Shown here piece by piece: positions 26,025 to 34,795 of a stretch of DNA of 64,000 bases (the first letter of the stretch is position 1; each line of letters starts with the position of its first letter). The DNA comes from Actinopolymorpha sp. NPDC004070 (lineage in GTDB: Bacteria > Actinomycetota > Actinomycetes > Propionibacteriales > Actinopolymorphaceae). Under the pieces are notes generated by a model that was given only the letters and a program-made list of their open reading frames with translations, was not told the origin of the DNA and searched no databases. The position numbers and the translations under genes are program-made. The stretch is from contig NZ_JBEXMJ010000001.1 of assembly GCF_040610475.1 (NCBI RefSeq), forward strand, positions 620,001 to 684,000, read 5' to 3'.

Positions 26025-26486
26025 TCACAGCGAGCCGAACACCTCGCTCACGGCGGCGTGCAGTTCGAGGGTCTCCAGCACCTCGAGCAGCCGGCGTTCC
26101 TCGTACTGGAAGTGGTTCTCCATGATCGCGGCCACACCCTCCAGATGACGGTCGAGCTCCTCCGCCGGGGCGGAGCGGTCGACCGCCGCGCGCAGTTCAC
26201 CGAGGAGACCGGCTATCGCCGCATGGTCGCGTTCGAGCGCGCGGAGTACGGGCGCCAGCTGGGGGTGCGCCTGCTCGATCGCGGGGAACAGCGTTCGGTC
26301 CTCACCCCGGTGGTGGCCGTCGAGCGCCGCACAGAAGCCGTGGCAGTACAGCAGCAGGTCCCGCTCGGCCGGGTGCCCCGCACTCACGGCCTCCTGGGTG
26401 ACGCGGAGAGCTTCACGGATGCGTTGATGCACGCGCCGGAGTTCGGTGCTCCAGGCGACGAGCCTGGTCGTCTCGCGCTCAGTCAC
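26025..26486 (-). CDS. Hemerythrin HHE-domain protein
   Basis: 153 residues in a four-helix bundle. Metal-ligand residues are visible in order: H in RRVHQRIRE, HHRGEDRTLF with the HxxxE spacing, ERDHAAIAG, and ENHFQYEERRLL. It probably binds a di-iron centre and senses or stores oxygen or nitric oxide, or serves in iron handling. The GTG at 26486 gives the family N-terminus but has no clear ribosome-binding site, so the message may be leaderless. Upstream open sequence to 26699 is arginine-rich and judged non-coding. Converges with the glutamate dehydrogenase gene. Confidence 0.85.
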   Translation of the reverse strand: MTERETTRLVAWSTELRRVHQRIREALRVTQEAVSAGHPAERDLLLYCHGFCAALDGHHRGEDRTLFPAIEQAHPQLAPVLRALERDHAAIAGLLGELRAAVDRSAPAEELDRHLEGVAAIMENHFQYEERRLLEVLETLELHAAVSEVFGSL

Positions 26487-26767
26487 GCGAGGACGAAGGG
26501 AGCGATGAGAACATCGGCAGTCCTTCGGTTCGACGCCTCCATGCCTGACACGGACTGCCACCGGCACGCGACGTTGCACCGACTCTAGCCGCGGCGCCGG
26601 CGCTGGACCACGGGCGGCCGGCCGGTGACCCCTCGCGGTGCGGCGGAAGGGCCTGTGGACAACCGTTCGCGGTCCCGATCGGTGCATGACACAATCCACG
26701 AGCGGCTAGTGATCGACGCCGCTGACCGGGATGTAGACGTGCTAGTGGCGCGGGGTGCAGGGAAGAC

Positions 26768-28006
26768 ATGAGTGCGGTCGACATCATCGACTCCGAGGTG
26801 CGCGAGAAGGTACGCCGCGAAGGGCTCGACCCTCTCAAGGAGCCGGGCGCGATCCGCCGGATCATCGACCAGGTCATCCTTCGCTACGACGAGCGCACCC
26901 TGGTGGCAACGCTGCCCCCGCTGGGCGACCAGCGCGAGGTGGCCCGCGAGGTGTTCAACGCCATCGCCGGGTTCGGCCCGCTGCAGAAGTACCTCGACGA
27001 CCCCACGATCGAGGAGATCTGGATCAACCAGCCCTCGAAGGTGTTCATCGCCCGCAACGGCCGCTCCGAGCTCACCACCACGGTGCTCACCGCAGACGAG
27101 GTGCGTGACCTGGTCGAGCGGATGCTCAAGACCACCGGGCGCCGGATCGACTTCTCCACGCCGTTCGTCGACGCGATGCTGCCCGACGGCAGCCGGCTGC
27201 ACGTCGTGATCCCCGACATCACCCGCACGCACTGGGCGGTCAATATCCGCAAGTTCGTGGTGCGCGCGACCCACCTGGAGGACCTGGTCGCGCTCGGCAC
27301 GCTCAGCACGCAGGGTGCACACTTCCTGGAGGCCTGCGTCGTCGCGGGACTCAACGTCCTGGTCGCGGGCGGTACCCAGGCCGGCAAGACCACGTTGCTC
27401 AACTGCCTGGGCGCGGCGGTGCCGCCCCGGGAGCGGATCGTCAGTTGCGAGGAGGTCTTCGAGCTGAAGATCCCGCTGCCCGACTGGGTGCCGATGCAGA
27501 CCCGGCAGTCCAACCTCGAGGGCACCGGCGAGATCCGGCTCCGCAACCTCGTCAAGGAAGCCCTGCGGATGCGGCCCAGCCGGATCATCGTCGGCGAGGT
27601 CCGCGCCGAGGAGTGCCTCGACCTGCTGATCGCGCTCAACTCCGGGCTGCCGGGCATGTGCACCATCCACGCCAACTCCGCCCGTGAGGCGATCACCAAG
27701 ATGTGCACACTCCCGCTGCTCGCGGGGGAGAACATCGGCTCGCGGTTCGTCGTTCCGACCGTGGCCGGTGCGGTCGACATCGTGGTGCACACCCAGCTGA
27801 TCGAGAGCGGCCGCCGGCGCGTACGCGAGATCTGCGCGGTGCCGGGCCGGGTCGAGGGCGACGTCGTGGAGCTGGAGCCGATCTTCGTCCTGCGCGGCGA
27901 CCGGCTGGTCCGCGCCGACGGTTACCCACCGCACCCGGACCGCTTCGAGCGCATCGGCTACGACCTGTCCCGCCTGCTGGCGCCTCGCTTCGAGGGAGTC
28001 GCCTGA
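26768..28006 (+). CDS. tadA: TadA/CpaF-type secretion ATPase
   Basis: 412 residues. An N-terminal helical region precedes FGPLQKYLDDPTIEEIWINQPSK-type sequence, then the RecA-like ATPase with Walker A GGTQAGKTT (201-209), an Asp box, Walker B near RIIVGEVR and the His box CTIHANSA. It powers assembly of Tad (tight adherence) pili from the cytoplasm. It is the first gene of a compact operon that also has tadB, tadC, a pilin and three pseudopilin-like genes. The next gene overlaps by TGATG. Confidence 0.93.
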   Translation: MSAVDIIDSEVREKVRREGLDPLKEPGAIRRIIDQVILRYDERTLVATLPPLGDQREVAREVFNAIAGFGPLQKYLDDPTIEEIWINQPSKVFIARNGRSELTTTVLTADEVRDLVERMLKTTGRRIDFSTPFVDAMLPDGSRLHVVIPDITRTHWAVNIRKFVVRATHLEDLVALGTLSTQGAHFLEACVVAGLNVLVAGGTQAGKTTLLNCLGAAVPPRERIVSCEEVFELKIPLPDWVPMQTRQSNLEGTGEIRLRNLVKEALRMRPSRIIVGEVRAEECLDLLIALNSGLPGMCTIHANSAREAITKMCTLPLLAGENIGSRFVVPTVAGAVDIVVHTQLIESGRRRVREICAVPGRVEGDVVELEPIFVLRGDRLVRADGYPPHPDRFERIGYDLSRLLAPRFEGVA

Positions 28007-28866
28007 TGGGAATCCTCCTCGGCCTGATGCTGGGGCTCGGCCTGGTGCTGATCATCAGGTCGTTCCTCAAGCCGACACCGAAGGCCGCCAGGTCCGGGCC
28101 GTCGGTCCGCGAGCGCCTGGAGGACCTGCTCGCCCAGGCCGGGATCGAGGCGGTGTCCCCGGGTCAGCTGCTCGGCGCCTGCCTTGGCGTGGGGATCTTC
28201 GTCTTCCTGGTCATGTTCGTCATCTCCGGCGCGTTCCCGGTGGCGCTCGCGTTCGCGTCGTTCGCCGGCTACGGCCCGCTGGCACTGGTGCGCTACCGGG
28301 CCCGGTCCCGCCGGCAGGAGCTGCGCGAGCTGTGGCCCGACGTCGTGGACAACCTCGCCTCCAGCGTCCGGGCCGGCCTGTCGCTGGCGGAGGCGCTCAC
28401 CCAGATCGGCATCCGCGGGCCGGAGGCGTTGCGCCGGCCGTTCCAGCGGTTCGCCGAGGACTATCGCGCGACCGGCCGCTTCAACGAGTGCCTCGACCAG
28501 CTCAAGCGCAACCTCGCCGACCCGGTGGGCGACCGCATCGTGGAGTCGCTGCGGATCGCCCGCGAGGTCGGCGGCAGTGACCTGGGCCGGCTGCTCCGCA
28601 CGCTCTCGTCGTTCCTGCGCGAGGACGTCCGCACCCGGGGCGAGCTGGAGTCGCGGCAGTCGATGACCGTCAACAGCGCTCGGCTCGCGGTCGCCGCACC
28701 CTGGCTGGTGCTGGGCTTCATGTCGTTCCAGCGCGACGTCATCGCCCGTTACAACTCCCCGCTCGGCTTCTTCATCCTGCTGGTGGGCGCCGCGTTGTGC
28801 GCGGTCGCCTACCGGCTCATGTTGCGGATCGGCCGGCTGCCCGAAGAACAGCGGGTGCTGCGATGA
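28006..28866 (+). CDS. tadB: TadB, type II secretion F-domain membrane protein
   Basis: 286 residues: N-terminal helix, cytoplasmic T2SSF domain (about 100-225, VDNLASSVRAGLSLAEALTQIG), and two C-terminal helices. With TadC it forms the inner-membrane platform on which the ATPase acts. ATG overlaps the tadA stop, and its own stop overlaps the tadC ATG (ATGA), showing tight translational coupling. Confidence 0.92.
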   Translation: MGILLGLMLGLGLVLIIRSFLKPTPKAARSGPSVRERLEDLLAQAGIEAVSPGQLLGACLGVGIFVFLVMFVISGAFPVALAFASFAGYGPLALVRYRARSRRQELRELWPDVVDNLASSVRAGLSLAEALTQIGIRGPEALRRPFQRFAEDYRATGRFNECLDQLKRNLADPVGDRIVESLRIAREVGGSDLGRLLRTLSSFLREDVRTRGELESRQSMTVNSARLAVAAPWLVLGFMSFQRDVIARYNSPLGFFILLVGAALCAVAYRLMLRIGRLPEEQRVLR

Positions 28867-29801
28867 CGATCAGTTGGTACGGCGCGCTGCTCGGCCTGTT
28901 CGCGGGCTTCGGCCTGGTGCTGGCGATCTTCCGGCTGCCGGTGTTCCGCCGGCCGAAGCTCGACGACCGGCTGGCGCCCTACATCCGCGACGCGGCCGGA
29001 CCTGCGGCCTACGACTTCTCCGACCGGGTCTTCACGCCGTTCCCCACCCTGGAACGCATCCTGCGGCCCTATTTCCGCAGGGGTGCGGGCCTGCTCGAAC
29101 GCGTCCTCGGCGGCGGCGCGGTGATCCGTCGCCGGCTCCAGCAGGCCGGGCTGGAGATGCGGGTGGAGGACTTCCGGGTGGAGCAGCTGATCTGGGGTGC
29201 GGCCGGGTTCGCCGCCGCCCTGGCGCTGTCGCTGCTGCTCCTGGTGAGCCGGGGGACCAACCCGATCCCGCTGCTGATCCTGTGCGTCGCCGCGTTCGTC
29301 ATCGGCATCCTGCTGCGCGACCGTCGCCTGGTCGAGCAGGTGAAGAAGCGCGAGGTCCGGATGATGGCGGAGTTCCCGACGGTGGCCGACATGCTGGCCC
29401 TGTCGGTGACGGCGGGCGAAGGCCCGGTCGCCGCGCTGGAGCGGGTGGCGAACGTCAGCAAGGGTGAGCTGGCCAGGGAGTTCCGGTTCGCGCTGTCCGA
29501 GGCGCGCACCGGCGCCACCCTGGTGCAGGCGCTGGAGGCGGTGGGCGACCGGACCAACGTCTCCATCCTGGCGAGGTTCGTCGACGGCATCGCCATCGCG
29601 GTCGAACGCGGCACCCCGCTGGCGGACGTTCTGCGCGCGCAGGCAGCCGACGTCCGCGAGGCCGGCAAGCGGGAGCTGATCGAGTCGGGCGGGCGCAAGG
29701 AGATCGGCATGATGGTGCCGATCGTCTTCCTCGTCCTGCCCGTGACCGTACTGTTCGCATTTTTCCCGGGCGCCATCAGCCTTCAGATGGTGTCCCCATG
29801 A
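28863..29801 (+). CDS. tadC: TadC, type II secretion F-domain membrane protein
   Basis: 312 residues with an N-terminal helix, two central helices (about 130-165) and a T2SSF domain ending in a C-terminal helix (MMVPIVFLVLPVTVLFAFFPG). EFPTVADMLALSVTAGEGPVAALERVA is typical of TadC. Paired platform protein of TadB. A 13-nt gap with GAGAGG leads to the pilin gene. Confidence 0.92.
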   Translation: MTISWYGALLGLFAGFGLVLAIFRLPVFRRPKLDDRLAPYIRDAAGPAAYDFSDRVFTPFPTLERILRPYFRRGAGLLERVLGGGAVIRRRLQQAGLEMRVEDFRVEQLIWGAAGFAAALALSLLLLVSRGTNPIPLLILCVAAFVIGILLRDRRLVEQVKKREVRMMAEFPTVADMLALSVTAGEGPVAALERVANVSKGELAREFRFALSEARTGATLVQALEAVGDRTNVSILARFVDGIAIAVERGTPLADVLRAQAADVREAGKRELIESGGRKEIGMMVPIVFLVLPVTVLFAFFPGAISLQMVSP

Positions 29802-29814
29802 GAGAGGATCAGTA

Positions 29815-30030
29815 ATGATCACCGTCAAGGAACAGCTCGCAGCGGTGCTCGTGCGCATGCACGCCCGCCTGCTGACCGGGGGACGTGAGCGCGGGGACTT
29901 GGTGGGCTTTGCTCTCATCACCGTCATGACCGCCGCTCTGGTCGCCGTGCTCTGGGCGTTTCTCGGCCCACAGCTGCAGTCGATGCTGCAGGACGCCATC
30001 AACAAGGCGCGGGGTTCCATCCCCGGATGA
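29815..30030 (+). CDS. flp: Flp-like pilin, atypical processing site
   Basis: 71 residues: a basic N-terminal 28 residues, one long hydrophobic helix (VGFALITVMTAALVAVLWAFL) and a short polar tail, with the size and position of a Flp major pilin. The usual G/xxxxEY cleavage motif is not intact: the helix is preceded by ERGDLVGF, without Glu+5/Tyr+6. It follows tadC and overlaps the next gene by ATGA, so it belongs to the pilus operon and is probably the structural subunit. Confidence 0.75.
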   Translation: MITVKEQLAAVLVRMHARLLTGGRERGDLVGFALITVMTAALVAVLWAFLGPQLQSMLQDAINKARGSIPG

Positions 30031-30452
30031 GTACCCAGGAGGGCCGCCGGCGTGGCCTCGGCCTTCGGTGGGCCCTCGGCGCAGAACGCGGAGCCGCGCC
30101 GGTGGAGTTCGTGCTGGTGCTGATCGTGTTGTTGCCGCTGTTCCTCGGCGTGCTCCAGCTCGGTCTGTTCCTGCACGTCCGCAACACCCTCACCGCCTGC
30201 GCGCACGACGGTGCCCGCCAGGCCGCCAACTACGACGGGACGCCGACGGAGGGTGTGGCGGTGACGCGCGACTGCATCTCCGGTGCGCTGTCGGCCGGGA
30301 TGGCGGGCGCGGTGACGCCGGGCACGACCAGTGCCGGCGGCCAGGAGGTGGTGCAGATGCGGGTGCGTGCCCGGATGCCCGCGATGGGGCTGTGGGGCCC
30401 GACGTTCGGCTTCACGGTCGCCGGGCACGCGGTGAAGGAGCCGACGCCATGA
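30027..30452 (+). CDS. TadE-family pseudopilin
   Basis: 141 residues. After a basic start, ERGAAPVEFVLVLIVLLPLFLGVLQLG is the TadE signature: a Glu at the start of the hydrophobic helix, resembling prepilin sites. The remaining 80 residues are extracytoplasmic and contain a Cys pair (about C58 and C84). TadE-like proteins are minor pilins needed for assembly. Overlaps both neighbours by 4 nt. Confidence 0.88.
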   Translation: MSTQEGRRRGLGLRWALGAERGAAPVEFVLVLIVLLPLFLGVLQLGLFLHVRNTLTACAHDGARQAANYDGTPTEGVAVTRDCISGALSAGMAGAVTPGTTSAGGQEVVQMRVRARMPAMGLWGPTFGFTVAGHAVKEPTP

Positions 30453-30940
30453 CCTGGCGGCTGCTCCGCGCCGTGCGTGGTGTCACCTCCACCCCCGCTG
30501 CTCTGGCCCGGCGGCGGGCACGTGGCGAGGGCGGGAACGCCATCGTGGAGTTCTGCATGATGGGGATCCTGTTCCTGGTCCCACTGGTCTACGTCATGCT
30601 CGCGGTGTTCGACCTGCAGCGGGCGATGTACGGCGCCTCGGCCGCGGCTCGCGACGCCGGTCGCGCGTTCGTGCTGGCCCCCGACGTCGGCTCCGCCCAG
30701 GCCAGGGCCCGGCAGGCCGCGCAGTTCGCGATGGCGGACCAGGGACTCGATCTCGGTTCGGGTTTCTCCTACCAGTGCGACGGCGGCTGCCTGACGGCCG
30801 GCTCCGCGGTGACCGTCCGGGTGAGCTACACCGTCCCGCTGCCCTTCGTTCCGGATGCCATCGGCGGCCCGCTCGCGTCGATACCCGTCAGCAGCACGCA
30901 CCGCACGCCCTACGGCGACTACCGCGAGTCGAAGGGGTGA
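30449..30940 (+). CDS. Second TadE/TadF-like pseudopilin
   Basis: 163 residues. GEGGNAIVEFCMMGILFLVPLVYVMLAVFDLQ is a TadE-type helix (read here as several overlapping motifs) with the VEF start, followed by an outside domain with two cysteines (YQCDGGC). Its helix resembles that of the preceding gene, so the two may be an old duplication acting as TadE and TadF. Overlaps the previous stop by 4 nt. Confidence 0.86.
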   Translation: MTWRLLRAVRGVTSTPAALARRRARGEGGNAIVEFCMMGILFLVPLVYVMLAVFDLQRAMYGASAAARDAGRAFVLAPDVGSAQARARQAAQFAMADQGLDLGSGFSYQCDGGCLTAGSAVTVRVSYTVPLPFVPDAIGGPLASIPVSSTHRTPYGDYRESKG

Positions 30941-30945
30941 CCCGG

Positions 30946-31407
30946 ATGGCCCGACCACCGGGTGGGCCTCGCGCGTCCAGGAACCGGCCCGACGAGCGCG
31001 GCTCGCTGATCCCGTTGATCATCGGATTCGGCATCATCGTGATGCTGCTGTGCGCCGTGGTCTTCGACGCCGCCCAGGCCTTCGTCTACCGCCGGGCCCT
31101 CAGCGGAATCGCCGACGGTGCGGCGCTGGCCGCGACCAACGGCGTCGACAAGGCGGCCATCTACCGCGGCGGGGTGGGGGACCGGGTGGTGCTCAGCCGC
31201 CAGCTGGCGCAGGAGGAAGTCGACAGGTACGTCTCCGAGGGCGGATACCGCTCCGTCGACTGCGGCGTGAGCGCGATGAACGCCGCCGAGGTCACCGTCA
31301 CCTGTGGCGGGACCGTGGTCCTGCCGATCACCAACTCCGTGACCGGCGGGCAGGGTCGGGTCGACATCACCGTACGCGCCAACGCCGAGACCTTCGCCAC
31401 GCCGTAG
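30946..31407 (+). CDS. TadG-like pilus-associated protein
   Basis: 153 residues. [37 protein letters not shown] is the TadG/TadE-like helix; [13 protein letters not shown] marks the TadG (DUF4244/Flp assembly) group. The short outside domain has two cysteines and lacks the von Willebrand domain of long TadG. ATG 30946 follows GGGG at 9 nt; GTG at 30937, overlapping the previous stop, is the alternative. Last gene of the operon. Confidence 0.82.
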   Translation: MARPPGGPRASRNRPDERGSLIPLIIGFGIIVMLLCAVVFDAAQAFVYRRALSGIADGAALAATNGVDKAAIYRGGVGDRVVLSRQLAQEEVDRYVSEGGYRSVDCGVSAMNAAEVTVTCGGTVVLPITNSVTGGQGRVDITVRANAETFATP

Positions 31408-31591
31408 CGGGCGCCGCGACCGGCCTGCACGGCGCCGGCCGCGCGACGCTGCACACATCACCGGAAACCGGGACGGACCGGTGCTCCGCGTGTCCTTCGG
31501 CCGATCCTCCAGAGCGGCCCGATCACGGTGCCCGATCGGGTACGCGATGCCCGAAACCGGCGCCGCCGCCGGGCGCGTAGGCTTGGGGATC

Positions 31592-32710
31592 GTGGCCGGA
31601 CCCGACTTCGAAGCAGAACTCAAGGCACTCGACTCGACGCTGCGCAGCATCGAGGCGGTGCTCGACCTGGACCAGCTGCGGCGGGAGATCGCCGAGCTGA
31701 GCGAGCAGGCGTCCGCTCCCAACCTGTGGGACGACCAGGCCAACGCCCAGCGGGTCACCACCCGGCTCGCCGCCCGCCAGGCCGACCTGGACCGGGTGAC
31801 CAGCCAGCGGCAGCGGCTGGACGACCTCGCCGTGCTGGTCGAGCTGGCCGACGCCGAGGACGACTCGGCCACCCGCGCCGAGGCCGACAGGGAGCTCACC
31901 GACCTCCGCCGCGCCATCGACGCGCTGGAGGTCCGCACCCTCCTCTCCGGTGAGTACGACTCCCGCGAGGCGCTGGTGACCATCCGGTCCGGCGCCGGCG
32001 GAGTGGACGCCGCCGACTTCGCCGAGATGCTGATGCGGATGTACATCCGCTGGGCCGAGCGGCACAAGTACCCCAGCGAGGTCTACGACACCTCCTACGC
32101 CGAGGAGGCCGGTATCAAGTCGGCCACCTTCGCGGTGAAGGCCCCCTACGCCTACGGCACGCTCTCGGTCGAGCAGGGCACGCACCGGCTGGTCCGGATC
32201 TCACCGTTCGACAACCAGGGTCGCCGGCAGACCTCGTTCGCGGGCGTCGAGGTCGTCCCGGTTCTCGAGCAGACCGACGAGGTGGACATCCCCGAGGAGG
32301 AGATCCGCATCGACGTCTACCGCTCGTCTGGTCCGGGCGGCCAGAGCGTCAACACCACCGACTCCGCGGTGCGCATCACCCACCTCCCGACCGGGCTCGT
32401 CGTGTCCTGCCAGAACGAGAAGAGCCAGATCCAGAACCGCGCCACCGCGATGACGATCCTCAAGGCGAAGCTGCTCGCCCTGCGCAAGGCCGAGGAGCGG
32501 GCCAAGATCGACGAGATGCGGGGCAACGTCACCAGCTCCTGGGGCGACCAGATGCGCAACTACGTCCTGCACCCGTACCAAATGGTGAAGGACCTGCGGA
32601 CCGAGCAGGAGACCGGCAACCCGCAGGCGGTCTTCGACGGCGAACTCGACGATTTCATCGAGGCCGGCATCCGCTGGCGCCGCACCAGCGGTGCAGCCGC
32701 CACCGCCTGA
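31592..32710 (+). CDS. prfB: Peptide chain release factor 2
   Basis: 372 residues. Tripeptide anticodon S204-P205-F206 in [10 protein letters not shown] recognises UGA/UAA, and GGQ at 249-251 triggers peptide release. The GTG start (GGGG just upstream) gives the standard opening [13 protein letters not shown]. The reading frame is continuous, without the UGA frameshift that autoregulates prfB in many bacteria, as expected for actinobacteria. It heads the conserved order prfB-ftsE-ftsX-peptidase-smpB. Confidence 0.96.
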   Translation: MAGPDFEAELKALDSTLRSIEAVLDLDQLRREIAELSEQASAPNLWDDQANAQRVTTRLAARQADLDRVTSQRQRLDDLAVLVELADAEDDSATRAEADRELTDLRRAIDALEVRTLLSGEYDSREALVTIRSGAGGVDAADFAEMLMRMYIRWAERHKYPSEVYDTSYAEEAGIKSATFAVKAPYAYGTLSVEQGTHRLVRISPFDNQGRRQTSFAGVEVVPVLEQTDEVDIPEEEIRIDVYRSSGPGGQSVNTTDSAVRITHLPTGLVVSCQNEKSQIQNRATAMTILKAKLLALRKAEERAKIDEMRGNVTSSWGDQMRNYVLHPYQMVKDLRTEQETGNPQAVFDGELDDFIEAGIRWRRTSGAAATA

Positions 32711-33107
32711 ACCGCCCCGGCCTGAACCACCCCTGACGACGGGCCGCGACGCGGACCGCTTGCCGGCTGCCGCTGCCCCTGTCCCGGCCCGGTCGTCCCG
32801 CCGGATGTCCTGACGCCGAACGCCCGCACCTTTGACGCGGGGTAGCCGGCAGCTCACACCCGCACGCCCGTCCTGGGGCGATACGTCGTACGCGTCCGCG
32901 AATGCCCGCGGAGCGTGACATTTGCGGCTTGCTGGGGAGTCTGGCGATTGGGCAGGATTCGGGTCGTACACTCGACGACTGGCCGACCAAGACCGCCCAG
33001 GGCCGGTCATCAGACCGAGGCCAGACCGACCCCAGACCCCATGCCCCCGATCCGTACCGGAGCCCGAGCGAGGGCACCGGCCCCCGACCCAGGTCAGGAA
33101 GCATGCC
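32711..33107 (+). other. Gap between prfB and ftsE, probable ftsE promoter region
   Basis: No coding feature is supported in these 397 bp. TACACT at 32967-32972 is a TANNNT -10 candidate but has no good -35 at 16-18 bp. The 3' end carries AGGAAG just before the ftsE GTG. No recognisable riboswitch was found. Confidence 0.4.
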
Positions 33108-33797
33108 GTGATCCGCTTCGAGAACGTCAGCAAGATCTACGACGGACAGACCCGGCCCGCGCTCGCCGACCTGTCCCTGGAGGTCGACAAGGGCGAGTTC
33201 GTGTTCCTGGTGGGGCAGTCGGGCTCGGGCAAGTCGACGTTCCTCCGGCTCGCCCTGCGTGAGCTGCGGCCCTCCCGGGGCCGGGTCTTCGTGGCCGGCA
33301 AGGAGCTCAACCGGCTGTCGTCGTGGAAGGTCCCGCGGCTGCGCCGCCAGATCGGCACGGTCTTCCAGGACTTCCGGCTGCTGCCCAACAAGACGATCTT
33401 CGACAACGTCGCGTTCGCGCTGCAGGTCATCGGGGGCTCGCGGTCGCAGATCGTCAAGGAGGTCCCGGTCGTCCTGGAGCTGGTCGGGCTGGACGGCAAG
33501 GAGAACCGCATGCCGGACGAGCTGTCCGGCGGCGAGCAGCAGCGGGTCGCGATCGCCCGGGCGTTCGTCAACCGGCCGAAGATCCTGATCGCCGACGAGC
33601 CGACCGGAAACCTCGACCCGTCGACGTCGGTCGGCATCATGAAGCTGCTGGACCGGATCAACCGCACCGGCACCACGGTCATCATGGCCACCCACGACGC
33701 CTCGATCGTGGACCAGATGCGCAAGCGCGTCATCGAACTCGACGGCGGCAAGCTGGTCCGCGACCAGACCCGCGGCGTCTACGGCTACCAGACCTAG
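33108..33797 (+). CDS. ftsE: Cell-division ABC ATPase FtsE
   Basis: 229 residues. Walker [10 protein letters not shown] (36-44), the Q loop VFQDFRLLP, signature LSGGEQQ (139-145), Walker B ILIADEP and the H loop ATHD are all intact. With FtsX it forms a complex that does not transport but activates a periplasmic or surface peptidoglycan hydrolase at the septum. The GTG start follows AGGAAG and gives the family opening [10 protein letters not shown]. The partner ftsX and an M23 hydrolase follow. Confidence 0.96.
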   Translation: MIRFENVSKIYDGQTRPALADLSLEVDKGEFVFLVGQSGSGKSTFLRLALRELRPSRGRVFVAGKELNRLSSWKVPRLRRQIGTVFQDFRLLPNKTIFDNVAFALQVIGGSRSQIVKEVPVVLELVGLDGKENRMPDELSGGEQQRVAIARAFVNRPKILIADEPTGNLDPSTSVGIMKLLDRINRTGTTVIMATHDASIVDQMRKRVIELDGGKLVRDQTRGVYGYQT

Positions 33798-33845
33798 CCG
33801 CCCCGCCACCGCCCCGACGTCACGACCCCGACACGCTAGGACACC

Positions 33846-34745
33846 ATGCAGATCAGGTACGCCTTCTCCGAACTCGGCACGGGCCTTCGCCGCAACGTCA
33901 CCATGACCGTGGCCGTCGTCGTCACCGTCTGGATCTCTCTCGTCCTCTTCGGGATGGGGATGCTCATCCGCTCAGAGGTCGGCATGGTCAAGGGCTTCTG
34001 GTACGACAAGGTGGAGATCGCGGTCTTCCTCTGCAACGGCGTGTCGTCCTCGCCGCAGTGTGCCGACGGCGCGGTCAGCGCCGGCCAGCGGGCGGAGATC
34101 AAGCAGGCGCTCAGCTCCAGTCCCGAGGTCCGCAGGGTCTACCACGAGTCCCAGGAGCAGGCCTTCAAGCGCTACCAGGAGATCTACAAGGACTCCGCCA
34201 CCTCCAGGGTGGTGCAGGTGAAGGACCTGCCGGAGTCGTTCCGGGTGAGCCTGAAGAACCCACAGGAGTACCAGGGCGTGGTCTCGTCGGTGCAGGGCCT
34301 GCCCGGCGTGTTCAGCGTCCAGGACTCCCGCAAGCTGCTCGAACCCCTGTTCAAGGGGCTGAACGGCTTGCAGTGGATCTCGATCGGCCTGGCCGGCGGG
34401 CTGCTGGTGGCGGCGGTCCTGCAGATCGGCAACACGATCCGGCTCACGGTCTTCAGCCGACGACGTGAGATAGGCATCATGCGGCTCGTCGGCGCGTCGA
34501 ACCTCTACATCCAGTTGCCGTTCATCGTGGAGAGCGTCGTCGCGGCGCTCGTGGGCGCCGCGCTGGCCTGCGGGACGCTTGCGCTGACGCCCATGCTCAC
34601 CACGCGCTTACGCACCGACATCCGCGCCATTCCCTGGATCGGGTGGGAGGAGACTCTCGCCACGATGCCGGTGTTGGTGGTGCTGGGTGCACTTTTGGCC
34701 ATCGTCGCGTCGTTCGTGACACTGCGGAAATACCTGACGGTGTGA
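33846..34745 (+). CDS. ftsX: Cell-division membrane protein FtsX
   Basis: 299 residues, four helices: one N-terminal (about 20-42), then a large extracellular domain (about 45-175) with two cysteines, and three C-terminal helices framing FSRRREIGIMRLVGAS, the FtsX motif that contacts the ATPase. The outside loop should touch the M23 hydrolase encoded next. The 48-nt gap to ftsE and 50-nt gap to the peptidase indicate one operon. Confidence 0.95.
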   Translation: MQIRYAFSELGTGLRRNVTMTVAVVVTVWISLVLFGMGMLIRSEVGMVKGFWYDKVEIAVFLCNGVSSSPQCADGAVSAGQRAEIKQALSSSPEVRRVYHESQEQAFKRYQEIYKDSATSRVVQVKDLPESFRVSLKNPQEYQGVVSSVQGLPGVFSVQDSRKLLEPLFKGLNGLQWISIGLAGGLLVAAVLQIGNTIRLTVFSRRREIGIMRLVGASNLYIQLPFIVESVVAALVGAALACGTLALTPMLTTRLRTDIRAIPWIGWEETLATMPVLVVLGALLAIVASFVTLRKYLTV

Positions 34746-34751
34746 TGGGTA

Positions 34752-34781
34752 CCTCCTACTCTCGGTAGGAACCTCCGAGAG
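34752..34781 (+). promoter_or_regulatory. Two mutually exclusive hairpins before the M23 peptidase gene
   Basis: TCCTAC/GTAGGA (34754-34759 with 34765-34770) and CTCTCGG/CCGAGAG (34759-34765 with 34775-34781) share bases, so only one can form. The second ends 3 nt before the AGGGG ribosome-binding run (34784-34788). This could tune transcription or translation of the hydrolase relative to ftsEX. Confidence 0.4.
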
Positions 34782-34795
34782 AGAGGGGACCCTCC

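Noticed and set aside
31592..32710. Programmed frameshift in prfB
   Set aside because: The reading frame is continuous from the GTG start and contains no internal UGA near codon 25.
32711..33107. Riboswitch upstream of ftsE
   Set aside because: The region is rich in G and C runs but shows no conserved core of a known class such as the c-di-AMP or cobalamin riboswitch.
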